A stretch of 64,000 nucleotides of DNA from Leptothermofonsia sichuanensis E412 (GCF_019891175.1 NZ_CP072600.1:4030001-4094000), one strand, 5' to 3'; shown: positions 43,069-56,710, counted from the first letter of the stretch. Notes: generated by a model from the letters alone, not told the origin. Translations and numbers: made by a program.

Positions 43069-44238
43069 ATGAGTTCGTCTTTATATAAACAGTCAGTTAA
43101 CATGAATCCGTCTTCTCTGTCGAGACAGCCAAAGCGCGATCGCATCCTGGTTGTGGATGATCTGGCAGATAACTGTTTTCTGATCCAGACGCTGTTGCAA
43201 GAGGAGGGATATCACATTGACGTGGCAAGCGGTGGTCGTGAAGCTCTGGCTTATATTGAGAAATCCCCCCCCGACCTTCTGTTGCTGGATGTGATGATGC
43301 CAGAGATGGATGGCTTTGAGGTGACCCGGCGGATTCGCCAGAACCCGAATCTACCATTTCTGCCTATTCTACTGATTACGGCTTACGACCAGCCCAGTGT
43401 TGCCCGAGGGTTGGATACGGGGGCAGATGAGTTTATCCGAAAACCAGTCGAATTTGATGAGTTGGTTGCACGGGTGCGATCGCTCCTGCGCCTCAAACAC
43501 AGTGTTGATGAGCGTGATCTGATCGCCCGCCAGCGGGAAGACTTTGTTTCTCGCCTGACCCACGATTTGCGGACCCCCTTAGTAGCGGCTGATCGGATGT
43601 TAAATCTGTTTCAGCAGGGAGCACTGGGAGAGTTGACTCCTTCGATGGAAGAGGCCATTGCCACCATGATTCGCAGCAACCAGAATCTACTGGTTATGGT
43701 CAACACTTTATTAGAGGTCTACCGCTACGAGGCAGGACGTAAAAGACTGACCTTCTCGCCAGTTAATCTGACGGAACTGGTTTGTGAAGTGGTGCAAGAG
43801 TTAGACCCCCTGGCAAGTGAACAGGGACTGGCTTTATCCTTTGAAAAACCGGCCCAATTAGATGGGCAATCAGATGGACAAGTAGATGCGGTAGTGATGG
43901 GCGATCGCCTGGAACTGCGGCGGGTGATTACTAATTTGCTCGGTAATGCCATCAAGTTTACCGATACCGGCTTCGTCAAAGTACGCCTCTCGTCTTCTGC
44001 CTCGCCTCCCAAAACAGTGGTTCTGGAAATCGAGGATTCAGGACCCGGCATCCCGGCGGAGGAGCAACCCACGCTATTTGAAAGCTTTATTCAGGGAAGC
44101 CACCGGCGAGGGGGAAGTGGCCTGGGTCTGCATCTCTCACGCTGCATTGTGGAAGCCCATGATGGGAGCATTGAAGTCAAGTCAGAACTCGGGAAAGGCA
44201 GCACTTTTACGGTTTGCCTGCCCGGTCAGCCTGGTTAA
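43069..44238 (+). CDS. Two-component hybrid: receiver followed by histidine kinase
   Basis: 389 residues. The receiver is N-terminal (about 24-140), with DD at 30-31, phosphoacceptor Asp74 in LLLLDVMMPEMDGFE and KP in EFIRKPVEFDELVAR. The kinase follows: His165 in SRLTHDLRTPLVAADRML, N box in VITNLLGNAIKFTDTGFV, G1 in IEDSGPGIPAEEQ, and GSGLGLHLSRCIVEAHDG. It is cytosolic, with no sensory domain besides the receiver, so it is probably switched by phosphorylation of its own receiver from another kinase. A start at M12 (43102) is also possible. Confidence 0.9.
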   Translation: MSSSLYKQSVNMNPSSLSRQPKRDRILVVDDLADNCFLIQTLLQEEGYHIDVASGGREALAYIEKSPPDLLLLDVMMPEMDGFEVTRRIRQNPNLPFLPILLITAYDQPSVARGLDTGADEFIRKPVEFDELVARVRSLLRLKHSVDERDLIARQREDFVSRLTHDLRTPLVAADRMLNLFQQGALGELTPSMEEAIATMIRSNQNLLVMVNTLLEVYRYEAGRKRLTFSPVNLTELVCEVVQELDPLASEQGLALSFEKPAQLDGQSDGQVDAVVMGDRLELRRVITNLLGNAIKFTDTGFVKVRLSSSASPPKTVVLEIEDSGPGIPAEEQPTLFESFIQGSHRRGGSGLGLHLSRCIVEAHDGSIEVKSELGKGSTFTVCLPGQPG

Positions 44239-44260
44239 AGGTAGACTCCCAGGGGTATTA

Positions 44261-45772
44261 TCAGGGGCGGCAGAATTTGCGATTGCGATCGCTGGCGGGT
44301 TCCTGCCAGGAGTAGGCAAAGTGACTGATCGATCTCAGGTTTGGGGCCACTCGATAAATCGCCTGCATCTGCTGTTCCAGCGGTGGGCGGTTGCTGACTG
44401 ACTCCTGCCAGATACCTGCCAATACCGGCTTAACTTGAGTGCTGGCAGAAGCCCAATTCAGGACCCGCTGCACCTGCGACACAATACAACTGGTGTTACC
44501 ACAAACAGCATAAGCCATCGGGTGCCAGTCTAGGCTTCCAGGGAACCGATCCCAGGGCTGCATGCGGGAGTCAAACCCGCTTTTGCCCACAGTGGCATTT
44601 CCATCCGGGAAGAAAACAACCCCGACTGGAATTTGCTGTTCCTGAGCTGGAGCAGCCGCTGCCAGCAAAAAGTCAATTACCCCCTGGTAGGCATGGGCAA
44701 CTGTTAAGTTCCAGAGTTCGGATTGTAGAGCAGTTACCTGGTTGGCAACAGGCAGGTTGGACTTGACTCGATCGCCATTCAACCCCTGCCAGGCGGGTTC
44801 TCTTTCCGCTGGATAAAGCGCATTAATTTCCTTCAGATCATCGCTTTTAATGTATCCCTTACTCAGGTAACGGTGAATCAGTTCCATCCCTTTATAGTTG
44901 AGTGCCCGTTGTAGCAGGGTTCTCCAGGATGCATCACCGTAGATCCACAGGTCCTGCACCTTAGCCGCCACCGAAGCTGGCCCATGTCCCCGGGGATAGC
45001 GGATATAGTCAAACAGAATCCCATCCGGCTTTCGACGGGCAATTTCCCTCACCATCTGAATATAGTCCTGGCGTGCCTGAGGGCTATAGGGATCAATGAA
45101 AGCCTCATCTGGATTACCTAAACCCAGATCGGTACTGAGTCCAGCTACCGTATTGGCAGTAAGGCTCGTTTGCCCCAATCCATTCCGGGCGATCGTCTGT
45201 TGTTTGTCTGGACGCCTGACATAATTCGCCCCAAAATTCATACTGAATAACCAGGCATGAACCTTTAGCCCCCGCTGGCGACCTTTCTGAATTGCCTGTG
45301 CCAGTAAATCTACTTTGTCTTGCCCACTGCCAGCCATAACCGGCAACCAGGGAGTGGGATTGTCTGTGACGGGCAATAATACCCGCCCATTGTAAAACGC
45401 CTCAACATAGATCTCGGTATAGCCACGATTAACAATCTGGTCGAGGACTGAATCCAGCGATCCTGCTCTGGCATCACAGGGGTAAAGGCGCAGCCAGATC
45501 CCCTGGTTTTGTGTCCAGGCCTTTTCCCGACATTTGCGTAAGCCCTCAGCATGTCGGGCAATCAAGTCTGCATAGCTTTTTTGAGCATTTTTGTCACCTT
45601 TAAGCGCGGCCTGGCGCAATTTTTCCTTCTGCGCGATCGCAACTGGTGATTGTTGACAGTAGGGTGGACTCTGGGCCTGAGCAGGCGGTGCTAACCATTC
45701 CAGCCCTACTAATCCAGGTGCCAGGGCAGCCGCAACCAGGCGACCACAAAAAAACGACTTCATTTGTCTCAT
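44261..45772 (-). CDS. Secreted GHL10-like (DUF187) glycosyl hydrolase family protein
   Basis: About 503 residues from MRQMKSFFCGRLVAAALAPG. It has a signal peptide (SFFCGRLVAAALAPGLVGLE, then APPAQAQS). The TIM-barrel GHL10 pattern is seen: IWLRLYPCDARAGSLDSVLD, GYTEIYVEAFYNGRVLLPV, LKVHAWLFSMNFGANYV, FIDPYSPQARQDYIQMVREI and DGILFDYIRYPRG. The last two include the acidic residues typical of the barrel. Relatives are lipoprotein-like enzymes acting on envelope glycans; the activity is not shown. A longer reading to 45841 is possible but the signal peptide argues for a start near 45772. It converges on the kinase gene. Confidence 0.85.
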   Translation of the reverse strand: MRQMKSFFCGRLVAAALAPGLVGLEWLAPPAQAQSPPYCQQSPVAIAQKEKLRQAALKGDKNAQKSYADLIARHAEGLRKCREKAWTQNQGIWLRLYPCDARAGSLDSVLDQIVNRGYTEIYVEAFYNGRVLLPVTDNPTPWLPVMAGSGQDKVDLLAQAIQKGRQRGLKVHAWLFSMNFGANYVRRPDKQQTIARNGLGQTSLTANTVAGLSTDLGLGNPDEAFIDPYSPQARQDYIQMVREIARRKPDGILFDYIRYPRGHGPASVAAKVQDLWIYGDASWRTLLQRALNYKGMELIHRYLSKGYIKSDDLKEINALYPAEREPAWQGLNGDRVKSNLPVANQVTALQSELWNLTVAHAYQGVIDFLLAAAAPAQEQQIPVGVVFFPDGNATVGKSGFDSRMQPWDRFPGSLDWHPMAYAVCGNTSCIVSQVQRVLNWASASTQVKPVLAGIWQESVSNRPPLEQQMQAIYRVAPNLRSISHFAYSWQEPASDRNRKFCRP

Positions 45773-45943
45773 GAAGGACTTCCAGCAATTCAGACTCACC
45801 TCAGACATTATCGACGCGATCGCCCAGAATGGAACAGACAATTAAAGTGAGCCTTAGAAAATCACTGAAAAACCCTGGAACAAAGGCTTCGTAGTCAGCC
45901 AGATCAGTTGAACACTTGCCAGAAACCTCAATCAACCAACTTA

Positions 45944-46044
45944 AGAGGGTGCTTGAAAAGCCTATAGGGTAGCTTGAACTAAGGATCGAAGGTATACGTA
46001 CAGGTAACTCTTGCTCTTCAAGCCTACCTTTTCAAACATCCTCT
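45944..46044. mobile_element. TA-flanked 101-base miniature element
   Basis: Ends AGAGGGTGCTTGAAAAG and CTTTTCAAACATCCTCT match at 15 of 17 positions as inverted repeats, with TA on both sides (45942-45943 and 46045-46046). It lies in the 663-base gap between the GHL10-like gene and the C39-like gene; the rest of the gap shows nothing I can name. Confidence 0.75.
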
Positions 46045-46435
46045 TATACTATGTATCAATTATTGAATAACTTCTACTTCAGCGTTGTTTCTGGCTAGAA
46101 TAACCACAACCTAATCTAGCTCATCAATCTACCCCATCAGTTTCCCATCCCTGTATTTCATGGGCTTTTTCTAAACATTAAGCCCCCTTGTAATTCCCTC
46201 AGCAGGTGAGTTGACAACAGGAGAATAGGTAATTGGAATCATCGAATGATTACTCAAAAATGAGCACCAGTGAAAATGGGTATATGAACCTGGTAGTGAG
46301 GAAATTCATGTCTGTTTTGTCTGCAACAGCAGCAAGTAAACCTTGAGCGTCTGTTGCCCTACCCTTCCTGAAGGGAACCCTAGTGGAAACGCTTGACACC
46401 GCACAGAAAAACCCTGGAAGCCATAGGATGCAGCC

Positions 46436-47206
46436 ATGCCAACTGTTCTCAAAATCCTCAATCCTACCACCCTCAAGAGAAAACCCATTCAATCATCTCT
46501 GTTGCCCGAAGAAGAGAAACAACCCCTTGAGCTAGACAAACAACTGGAGGTTCACTCTTTTGTCATTGAGCGCGATCATGTCAGGGTCGCCTTTGCCAGG
46601 GATTCTTTCAAAGGATTTAACACCTGGTATGCCTTTGGGGGGCACGTTCAGATTATTAAAGATGATGTTGTTGTATTTCCTAAACCCAAGCCCAGAACTG
46701 TAAAATTGGCAATCCCGTACAAATCCCAGCTAGATAATGAAGAGAACCCTACTGGTTCCTGTAATGTCACCTCCCTTGCCATGTGCCTGGAGTTCTTGGG
46801 TGCCAAACGCCGGGTAAATTCTGGTCAATTTGAGGATGAACTCTATCGGTATGCTATTAATCGGGGTCTAAGTCGCCATGATCCCCATGATCTGGCAATC
46901 ATTGTGGAAGACTATGGCTGCCGGGATGACTTCCGGACCAATGCCACAATTGAGCAGGCACAGGATTGGTTGGCTGATGGCAAACCAATCGTAACTCACG
47001 GGTACTTTACCTCGTTTGGTCATATTGTGGTTCTCGCTGGTTTCGACGAGAAGGGGTTTTTGGTTCACGATCCCTATGGTGAATGGACTCCCAGAGGCTA
47101 CCGCACCGATCTGAGTGGTAAGTATGTGAACTACTCTTACAACATGATTAGAAATATCTGCATTCCCGACGGCAGCTTTTGGGTCCACTTCATTTCCAAA
47201 AAATAG
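46436..47206 (+). CDS. C39-like cysteine peptidase (Peptidase_C39_2)
   Basis: 256 residues. The catalytic Cys109 is in NPTGSCNVTSLAMCLEFLGA, His196 in FTSFGHIVVLAGFDEKG and Asp212 in LVHDPYGEW, so the triad is complete. The N-terminal ~85 residues (LELDKQLEVHSFVIERDHVR, WYAFGGHVQIIKDD) look like a small beta domain, possibly SH3-like. Unlike bacteriocin-processing C39 peptidases, it has no ABC transporter domains and no signal peptide; related free-standing enzymes act on unknown peptides. It is a single gene. Confidence 0.8.
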   Translation: MPTVLKILNPTTLKRKPIQSSLLPEEEKQPLELDKQLEVHSFVIERDHVRVAFARDSFKGFNTWYAFGGHVQIIKDDVVVFPKPKPRTVKLAIPYKSQLDNEENPTGSCNVTSLAMCLEFLGAKRRVNSGQFEDELYRYAINRGLSRHDPHDLAIIVEDYGCRDDFRTNATIEQAQDWLADGKPIVTHGYFTSFGHIVVLAGFDEKGFLVHDPYGEWTPRGYRTDLSGKYVNYSYNMIRNICIPDGSFWVHFISKK

Positions 47207-47291
47207 TTACGGACACCAATCAGGAATTGAGTAGAAAGTTTTCAACTCAAAACTTTAGCATTTTCGACTCTTAACGCTTAACCTTCGCCTC

Positions 47292-48161
47292 CTACCTGAT
47301 TTTCATACTCAGGTCTAACCAGGTCGATCGCGTCACCGGGGCACTGCTGGAAATGTAGTCAATCCCGGTTTCTGCTATAGGACGAATAGTTTCCAGCGTT
47401 ACGTTGCCAGAGGCTTCAATTTTGATGAGCTGATTCGTCCGACGAATTATTTCAACCGCCTGCCGCATCATCTCCAGCGACATATTATCCAGCATAATGA
47501 TGTCTGCTCCGTGCTCCAGAGCTTCCTGCACCATTTCCAGATTCTCCGTTTCTACTTCAATTCTGAGTGGGTAAGGGATACCTGCACGAACCTGAGCGAT
47601 CGCCTTCCCAATCCCACCCACCGCCGCAATATGATTATCCTTAATCATCACTGCATCATCCAGTCCCATTCGATGGTTCACCGCTCCCCCAACCTGGGTG
47701 GCATACTTCTCTAACAGCCTCAGTCCCGGTGTCGTTTTGCGGGTATCCACCAGTTGAGCGGGCAAATCCTCAATCAGAGCCACATACTTGCGGGTCATGG
47801 TTGCAATGCCGCTCAACCGCATTGCCAGATTGAGGGCTGTGCGTTCACCCACCAGTAATGCTTCCAGAGGGCCTTCCAGAGTTGCGATCGCCTGTCCTCG
47901 CTCGCAAGCCTCACCCTCCGCTACTTCAGGCATCAGGGTTGTCTGGGGGGCAAGCAACTGAAACACCCGGGCTGCGATCGGCAGTCCCGCAATAACCCCT
48001 GTCTCTTTAGCAACCCAGACAGCTTGCCCGATTTTGTTACGTGAGATGAAAAGAGTTTGGGTGGTGCGATCGCCCCGCCCAATGTCTTCCAGTAACCAGC
48101 TCTGCAAATGTTGATCGAGCAGCAGAAATGGCGGCAAGACAGCAGCAAAGGGAGTTTTCAT
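47292..48161 (-). CDS. nadC: Nicotinate-nucleotide pyrophosphorylase (quinolinate phosphoribosyltransferase)
   Basis: 289 residues. It converts quinolinate and PRPP to nicotinate mononucleotide in NAD synthesis. LLEDIGRGDRTTQTLF, VGERTALNLAMRLSGIATMT, VDTRKTTPGLRLLEKYATQV, GGAVNHRMGLDDAVMIKDNH and a C-terminal ISSSAPVTRSTWLDLSMKI are the family blocks, with the substrate-binding Arg/Lys/His residues. The start at 48161 is chosen because the ~80 codons before it are non-conserved and partly repeat. The 465-base upstream gap is described in neighbouring entries. Confidence 0.95.
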   Translation of the reverse strand: MKTPFAAVLPPFLLLDQHLQSWLLEDIGRGDRTTQTLFISRNKIGQAVWVAKETGVIAGLPIAARVFQLLAPQTTLMPEVAEGEACERGQAIATLEGPLEALLVGERTALNLAMRLSGIATMTRKYVALIEDLPAQLVDTRKTTPGLRLLEKYATQVGGAVNHRMGLDDAVMIKDNHIAAVGGIGKAIAQVRAGIPYPLRIEVETENLEMVQEALEHGADIIMLDNMSLEMMRQAVEIIRRTNQLIKIEASGNVTLETIRPIAETGIDYISSSAPVTRSTWLDLSMKIR

Positions 48162-48231
48162 GGGATTGCAAGATCGAACTGTGGAATGAAAACATGGACA
48201 AGAATGTTTTAATGGGATTCCTGCATCAATT

Positions 48232-48293
48232 ATGAATCTCCATTGTCCATTAGCTTTTTGATATGAATCTCCATTGTCCATTAGCTTTTTGAG
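48232..48293. repeat. 31-base direct repeat, two copies
   Basis: Unit ATGAATCTCCATTGTCCATTAGC... at 48232-48262 and again at 48263-48293, identical except for the last base. It lies upstream of nadC, which reads away from it. Confidence 0.85.
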
Positions 48294-48551
48294 GCAAAAG
48301 CCAGAGTTTGCAGGTGCAAATTTCTTATTCAGGCAGTCAGGACAGAGTTTTAGAGAAGAATATACTCCCAGTCTTGACAAGTATTGGGAAGCCCATCTCA
48401 AGTTAAATGCCAGATAAAAGACAACTTTTCCAGCAAAACCGAAAGATGCAGATTGTTTGATCTATACCCTAACTCGACGTTGTCAAATTATGCTGCATAA
48501 CAGACACGGCATAACCGCATAAAGCACATCAGATCTCTACCAATTGTCCGA

Positions 48552-48608
48552 AAACTCCTTCAGTCTAGATTTGGGCTTTGACAGTTCAGGTTTTTCGGAT
48601 AGGCTTTG
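48552..48608. mobile_element. Family d element, partial copy 4
   Basis: Reads GATTTGGGCTTTGACAGTTC and TTTTTCGGATAGGCTTTGA, the right part of family d. The ogt start follows 19 bases later. The nearby sequence (48420-48550) shows nothing I can name. Confidence 0.65.
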
Positions 48609-48626
48609 AATAAACTTATCTTTTCT

Positions 48627-49139
48627 ATGATTCAGCTTCTGGTTGACAGGATCAACTCAGCACTTGGGACTGTAATACTGGTATCGGATGGCTCTCATCT
48701 TTGTGCATTAGACTTCGCAGACTGCAAAACGCGCATGATGAAGCTCCTCCAGAAACGTTATGGGCAATTTGATCTGATTGAAGATACCGTTTTACCAGGG
48801 TTTAGCCAGCCCATTCAGGACTATTTTGCCGGAGACTATTACAGCCTTGATGCTATTCCAGTCCGCACTGGTGGCACTCCCTTTCAACAGCAGGTCTGGT
48901 CAACCCTCCGCACCATTCCAGCCAGAACCGTCATTTCCTACAGAGAACTGGCAGCTAAAATTGGCAGACCCACCGCCTATCGTGCAGTTGGTATGGCCAG
49001 TTCTCAAAATCCAGTGGCGATCGTTCTGCCTTGCCACCGCGTTATCGGAGTCAAAGCTAGATTGACAGGCTACGCCGGAGGAATAGAACGAAAGCGCTGG
49101 TTGCTTCAACATGAAGGAGTAGACTGCTCAAGGTTTTAG
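48627..49139 (+). CDS. ogt: Methylated-DNA--protein-cysteine methyltransferase (Ogt/MGMT)
   Basis: 170 residues. It removes alkyl groups from O6-alkylguanine by transfer to its own Cys136 in AIVLPCHRVIG, a suicidal reaction. Preceding GTPFQQQVWSTLRTIPARTV and SYRELAAKIGRPTAYRAVG form the DNA-binding and active-site-support blocks. The start at 48627 (MIQLLVDRINSALGTV) is preferred over a TTG at 48606, because the latter lies in the end of a family d repeat. The N-terminal domain is short, like Ogt rather than Ada. It is monocistronic. Confidence 0.93.
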   Translation: MIQLLVDRINSALGTVILVSDGSHLCALDFADCKTRMMKLLQKRYGQFDLIEDTVLPGFSQPIQDYFAGDYYSLDAIPVRTGGTPFQQQVWSTLRTIPARTVISYRELAAKIGRPTAYRAVGMASSQNPVAIVLPCHRVIGVKARLTGYAGGIERKRWLLQHEGVDCSRF

Positions 49140-49484
49140 TAATGCAATCTGCAACTTGGAAGCCAGGATTCCCGGTGCCTCCTGGATTTCAATCGAAATT
49201 GACTGGCCGACCTCCCCAAACACCGGAAAACTGAGAGATTGCCGCACTTCAGGCTAGTAGCTAAGACCAAATAACTTAACTACCTGAATTCATCCCCCGC
49301 AGAATTTATTACCCTAAAATGTTTCTTGGAAAAACACTAGCTATAGTGTCTATCTTGTGCTATCGGTTCTATCCCAGAATATTTCTCTGCCTACAAAGTC
49401 AAGGACTGAACGTTGCAAAACTATTGACTGGAAAGCGTTTGAAGAATTTCTTCAAATAATTTTTGAAATTTTCCAGAAAAACAG
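49140..49484. other. Gap before the rRNA operon
   Basis: 345 bases, AT-rich towards its right end. There is no gene or repeat I can name; it probably contains the upstream activating part of the rRNA promoter. Confidence 0.4.
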
Positions 49485-49513
49485 TTGACACCCCTGGGTG
49501 ATTTCGCTAGATT
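49485..49513 (+). promoter_or_regulatory. rRNA operon promoter (sigma70 type)
   Basis: TTGACA (49485-49490), 17-base spacer, TAGATT (49508-49513). The 16S start is about 220 bases further on; the leader includes a CGACCG...CGGTCG hairpin (49550-49567). Confidence 0.7.
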
Positions 49514-49736
49514 AGATAAGCGCGATGAGGGAAGCGACACGCGAGTGGAGCGACCGGAGCGCGGTCGAACCAGGAAAACAGAATAGTTTGAAAGCCAGAA
49601 TAGCACTTAAAGCTCGTCAAGGAAAGAGTGCTTTAGGGAGAGATCCCTAGAGAGTTTTATAGAATCCGGGGACTGAGAAGTTTCTGGAGCCAAAGACAGA
49701 TTCTAGAGTGAATCACATTTTAGTGTGGTTTACAAC

Positions 49737-51223
<1,487 letters not shown>

Positions 51224-51396
51224 TAGGGAGACCTGCCCGCTTAGAGAGAGAGGTGAGGAGAGAGAAGAGAGGAGTTAGAAGAACTTTTCATCGAGACTCG
51301 CTTCACCGAACCAACTGTATATAATCTCCTAAGTTGGTCATCCCAAGGTCGGTCGAGTTTTAAGTGTTGGCTTTCAAACTAGCTTGGTTCGATGAT

Positions 51397-51470
<74 letters not shown>

Positions 51471-51553
51471 CCTTTAGGAGGAAGAGGGATGAAAGATAAA
51501 GGATGAACTGGAAAGCGTTCGGCCTTTAGCGTTCATGCTTCAGCCTTTTATCT

Positions 51554-51626
51554 GGGGGTTTAGCTCAGTTGGTAGAGCGCCTGCTTTGCAAGCAGGATGT
51601 CAGCGGTTCGAGTCCGCTAACCTCCA
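51554..51626 (+). tRNA. trnA: tRNA-Ala (anticodon TGC)
   Basis: 73 bases, GGGGGTT/AACCTCC acceptor, anticodon loop TTTGCAA, T-loop TTCGAGT. It is the second spacer tRNA. Confidence 0.96.
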
Positions 51627-51862
51627 CTGAGAGCGAGAGCTTTCAACGTAAAGGATTTCAGCAACTAATCTAGGGAAGCAAATCGCATAAGTAGATAGTC
51701 TGCTGGGATTCGTTCCAGCCAGAACCTTGAAAACTGTATAGAACTTGTCAGGTAGTGAATAGGAAAGTGGGGAGAGCGGAGAACGGAGAAAGGTGAAATA
51801 CCCTGGATTCTGGACGCTAGACCCTAAATCCTAGAAACACAGACACCAATGAACTTGTTAAG

Positions 51863-54741
<2,879 letters not shown>

Positions 54742-54903
54742 TCGGAAGGAGGAAGGAGGAAGGATAAAGGATGAATCATTCTGAGTTCTGAGTCTGAATC
54801 TGACCGTTTCGTTGGTGTTGACCAGTTCTATGCAGCCTTCAAGGTTTTGTGAACTCTGAGGAAATCAATCGAGCCGTTTCATCCTTCAGCGTTCATCCGT
54901 CTT

Positions 54904-55020
54904 TCCTGGTGTCTATGGCGATGTGGACCCACGCTCATCCATCCCGAACTGAGTGGTGAAACGCATCTGCGGCGAAGATAGTTGGACGGTCGCGTCCTGC
55001 AAAAATAGCTCGATGCCAGG
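54904..55020 (+). rRNA. rrf: 5S ribosomal RNA
   Basis: About 117 bases, TCCTGGTGTCTATGGCG to GATGCCAGG, with the typical CCATCCCGAACTGAGTGG loop. The terminal stem pairs CCTGGTGTC with GATGCCAGG. Confidence 0.95.
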
Positions 55021-55032
55021 TTAATATTTCTA

Positions 55033-55063
55033 CCCCCTCCTGAGACTACTCAGGAGGGGGTTT
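55033..55063 (+). terminator. rRNA operon terminator
   Basis: Perfect 12-bp stem CCCCCTCCTGAG/CTCAGGAGGGGG with a four-base loop, followed by TTTGCTTT. Confidence 0.88.
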
Positions 55064-55077
55064 GCTTTAAAGTCCTA

Positions 55078-55108
55078 GACCTCGGAGGTTTTCAAAACCT
55101 CCGAGGTC
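55078..55108. repeat. 15-bp perfect palindrome after the rRNA terminator
   Basis: GACCTCGGAGGTTTT, one base, then its exact reverse complement. It could act as a second terminator for either strand or as a short dispersed element. Confidence 0.75.
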
Positions 55109-55159
55109 TTCGTTGGGCAAACCTGCGTAGTACGATCGGGATGGCGCTAAGGGGTTTTT

Positions 55160-56197
55160 ATGGGCGATTGCAACCATCAGGCTCAATTTGAACGGAGCAA
55201 GCTTTACCGAATTCTGGATGCGAATTTGGATCGCGCCCGTGAAGGTTTGCGGGTCATTGAAGAGTGGTGCCGGTTTGGCCTGGATGATATTCAGTTGAGC
55301 AAAGAGTGTAAGGATTTACGGCAGGAGATTGGGCAATGGCACTCTGCTGAAATTCGTGCTGCCAGGGATACTCCTGGTGATGCTGGGACGGAACTGAGTC
55401 ATACTCAGGAGCTACAGCGATTGAGTGTTCAACAAGTTCTGGCAGCAAACTTTTGTCGGACGCAGGAAGCATTGCGGGTCCTAGAAGAATATGGAAAAAT
55501 CCATAGCTCAGACATGGGAGTAGCTTTTAAGCAAATGCGTTACCGGGTTTACACTCTGGAAAGCACTTTGATACCTTATCAGCGCCAGCATTTGCTAAAA
55601 AGCTCACGGCTCTATCTGGTTACTTCTCCAACAGATAACTTAGTTGCTATTGTTGAAGCTGCTCTCCGGGGAGGGCTGACGCTGGTTCAGTACCGGGACA
55701 AGGATGCAAATGACCGGGTCAGGTTAGAGAATGCTTCTAAGCTTTGCCAGTTATGTCATGACTACGGGGCGTTATTTATTGTCAACGATCGCGTTGATTT
55801 AGCCCTCACTGTTGGTGCCGATGGTGTCCATCTGGGTCAAGAGGATCTTCCGATTGCTCTCGCACGGCAACTACTTGGCTCTCAGTATTTAATCGGGTGC
55901 TCCACCCATTGTCCTGAAGACCTGCATTGTGCCATCCAGGAAGGGGCAGATTACATTGGTGTAGGTCCTATTTATGAAACTCCGACCAAAGAGGGTAGAC
56001 GTGCTGTCGGACTGGACTATGCCCGATATGCGGCTGAACATGCCACAGTTCCCTGGTTTGCGATTGGTGGCATTGATTCCAAAAACTTGCCGGATGTGTT
56101 GAATGCCAAAGCCAGACGAATTGCCGTCGTTCGTGCCATTATGCAGGCTGAAGATCCGACATTAATGACCCAGCATTTTCTATCTAAATTGGCTTAA
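55160..56197 (+). CDS. thiE: Thiamine-phosphate synthase ThiE with N-terminal ThiD2-type domain
   Basis: 345 residues. The C-terminal ThiE barrel (about 145-345) joins HMP-PP and thiazole phosphate. LVTSPTDN, TLVQYRDKD, FIVNDRVDLALTVGADGVHL, GCSTHCPEDL and GPIYETPTKEGRRAVGLDY are ThiE motifs. The N-terminal ~140 residues (ILDANLDRAREGLRVIEEWC, NFCRTQEALRVLEEYGK) form the helical ThiD2-like domain seen in cyanobacterial ThiE fusions; a role in HMP-P handling is inferred. The start at 55160 is a GTG-less ATG in ATGGGCG. The TAA stop is the first bases of a family d fragment. Confidence 0.94.
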   Translation: MGDCNHQAQFERSKLYRILDANLDRAREGLRVIEEWCRFGLDDIQLSKECKDLRQEIGQWHSAEIRAARDTPGDAGTELSHTQELQRLSVQQVLAANFCRTQEALRVLEEYGKIHSSDMGVAFKQMRYRVYTLESTLIPYQRQHLLKSSRLYLVTSPTDNLVAIVEAALRGGLTLVQYRDKDANDRVRLENASKLCQLCHDYGALFIVNDRVDLALTVGADGVHLGQEDLPIALARQLLGSQYLIGCSTHCPEDLHCAIQEGADYIGVGPIYETPTKEGRRAVGLDYARYAAEHATVPWFAIGGIDSKNLPDVLNAKARRIAVVRAIMQAEDPTLMTQHFLSKLA

Positions 56198-56221
56198 AGC
56201 CTATCCGCAAAGCCGAAGAGT
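56195..56221. mobile_element. Family d fragment at the thiE stop
   Basis: TTAAAGCCTATCCGCAAAGC, the left end of family d, truncated where the transposase remnant begins. Confidence 0.55.
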
Positions 56222-56222
56222 T

Positions 56223-56453
56223 ATGCGCAACACGCCGTGCCTTTCCGAGGATCTCATCATCCTGCGAGTGGATGCAGGCGTTGCCTTGCCTGAAATCTTG
56301 CAGGTCTGTGAGCATTCTGGGGTCGGCTATGTCATTGACTTTGCTCGCAATGCGGTGACTGAGCGCAAAATGAGTGACTTCCTGGAACGGGCACGCTTAC
56401 AATTCTTCAAGACCAAAAGGATGCAGATGCTTCTGGAGCGTGGAATGCAATAA
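56223..56453 (+). pseudogene. IS1380-type transposase fragment
   Basis: 76 residues in frame, LIILRVDAGVALPEILQVCE followed by GVGYVIDFARNAVTERKMSD. This is the central DDE region of IS1380 (IS4-like) transposases, in which an acidic residue in R(A/V)D(A/S)G(F/V)A and the YVI-x-(L/F)ARN block are typical. The N- and C-terminal parts and ends of the element are missing. It lies between thiE and a tRNA, in a stretch of unusual density of IS remains. Confidence 0.6.
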
Positions 56454-56637
56454 GATTGTCGTTACTCATGGGGTATCCTCGCCTGGTCTTTTTGCTTATC
56501 CAGCAGAATATGCCCTTTTTTCTCCCTGGTTCGTACACCACTTTTGAGCATAGCTCATGCCAGAAAAGGTGATAGGAGAAGCGAACGATGGCAGTAATGT
56601 CACTTGTTGTGCTATGTTGATAAAGCTAAATATTATC

Positions 56638-56710
56638 GGCTCAGTAGCTCAGTGGTTAGAGCAGGGGACTCATAAGCCCAAGGTCGCAGGTTCAAATCCC
56701 GCCTGAGCCA
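56638..56710 (+). tRNA. tRNA with CAT anticodon (elongator Met or Ile2)
   Basis: 73 bases with a perfect seven-pair acceptor stem (GGCTCAG/CTGAGCC), D-arm GCTC/GAGC, anticodon loop CTCATAA and T-loop TTCAAAT. Three stem mismatches are present: G27-A43 and A31-G39 in the anticodon stem, and A51-C63 in the T-stem. G1-C72 excludes the initiator. Elongator Met versus lysidine-modified Ile2 cannot be told from the sequence alone. Confidence 0.85.

Noticed and set aside
46436..47206. Bacteriocin-processing role of the C39-like peptidase
   Set aside because: No ABC transporter domains and no precursor gene nearby.
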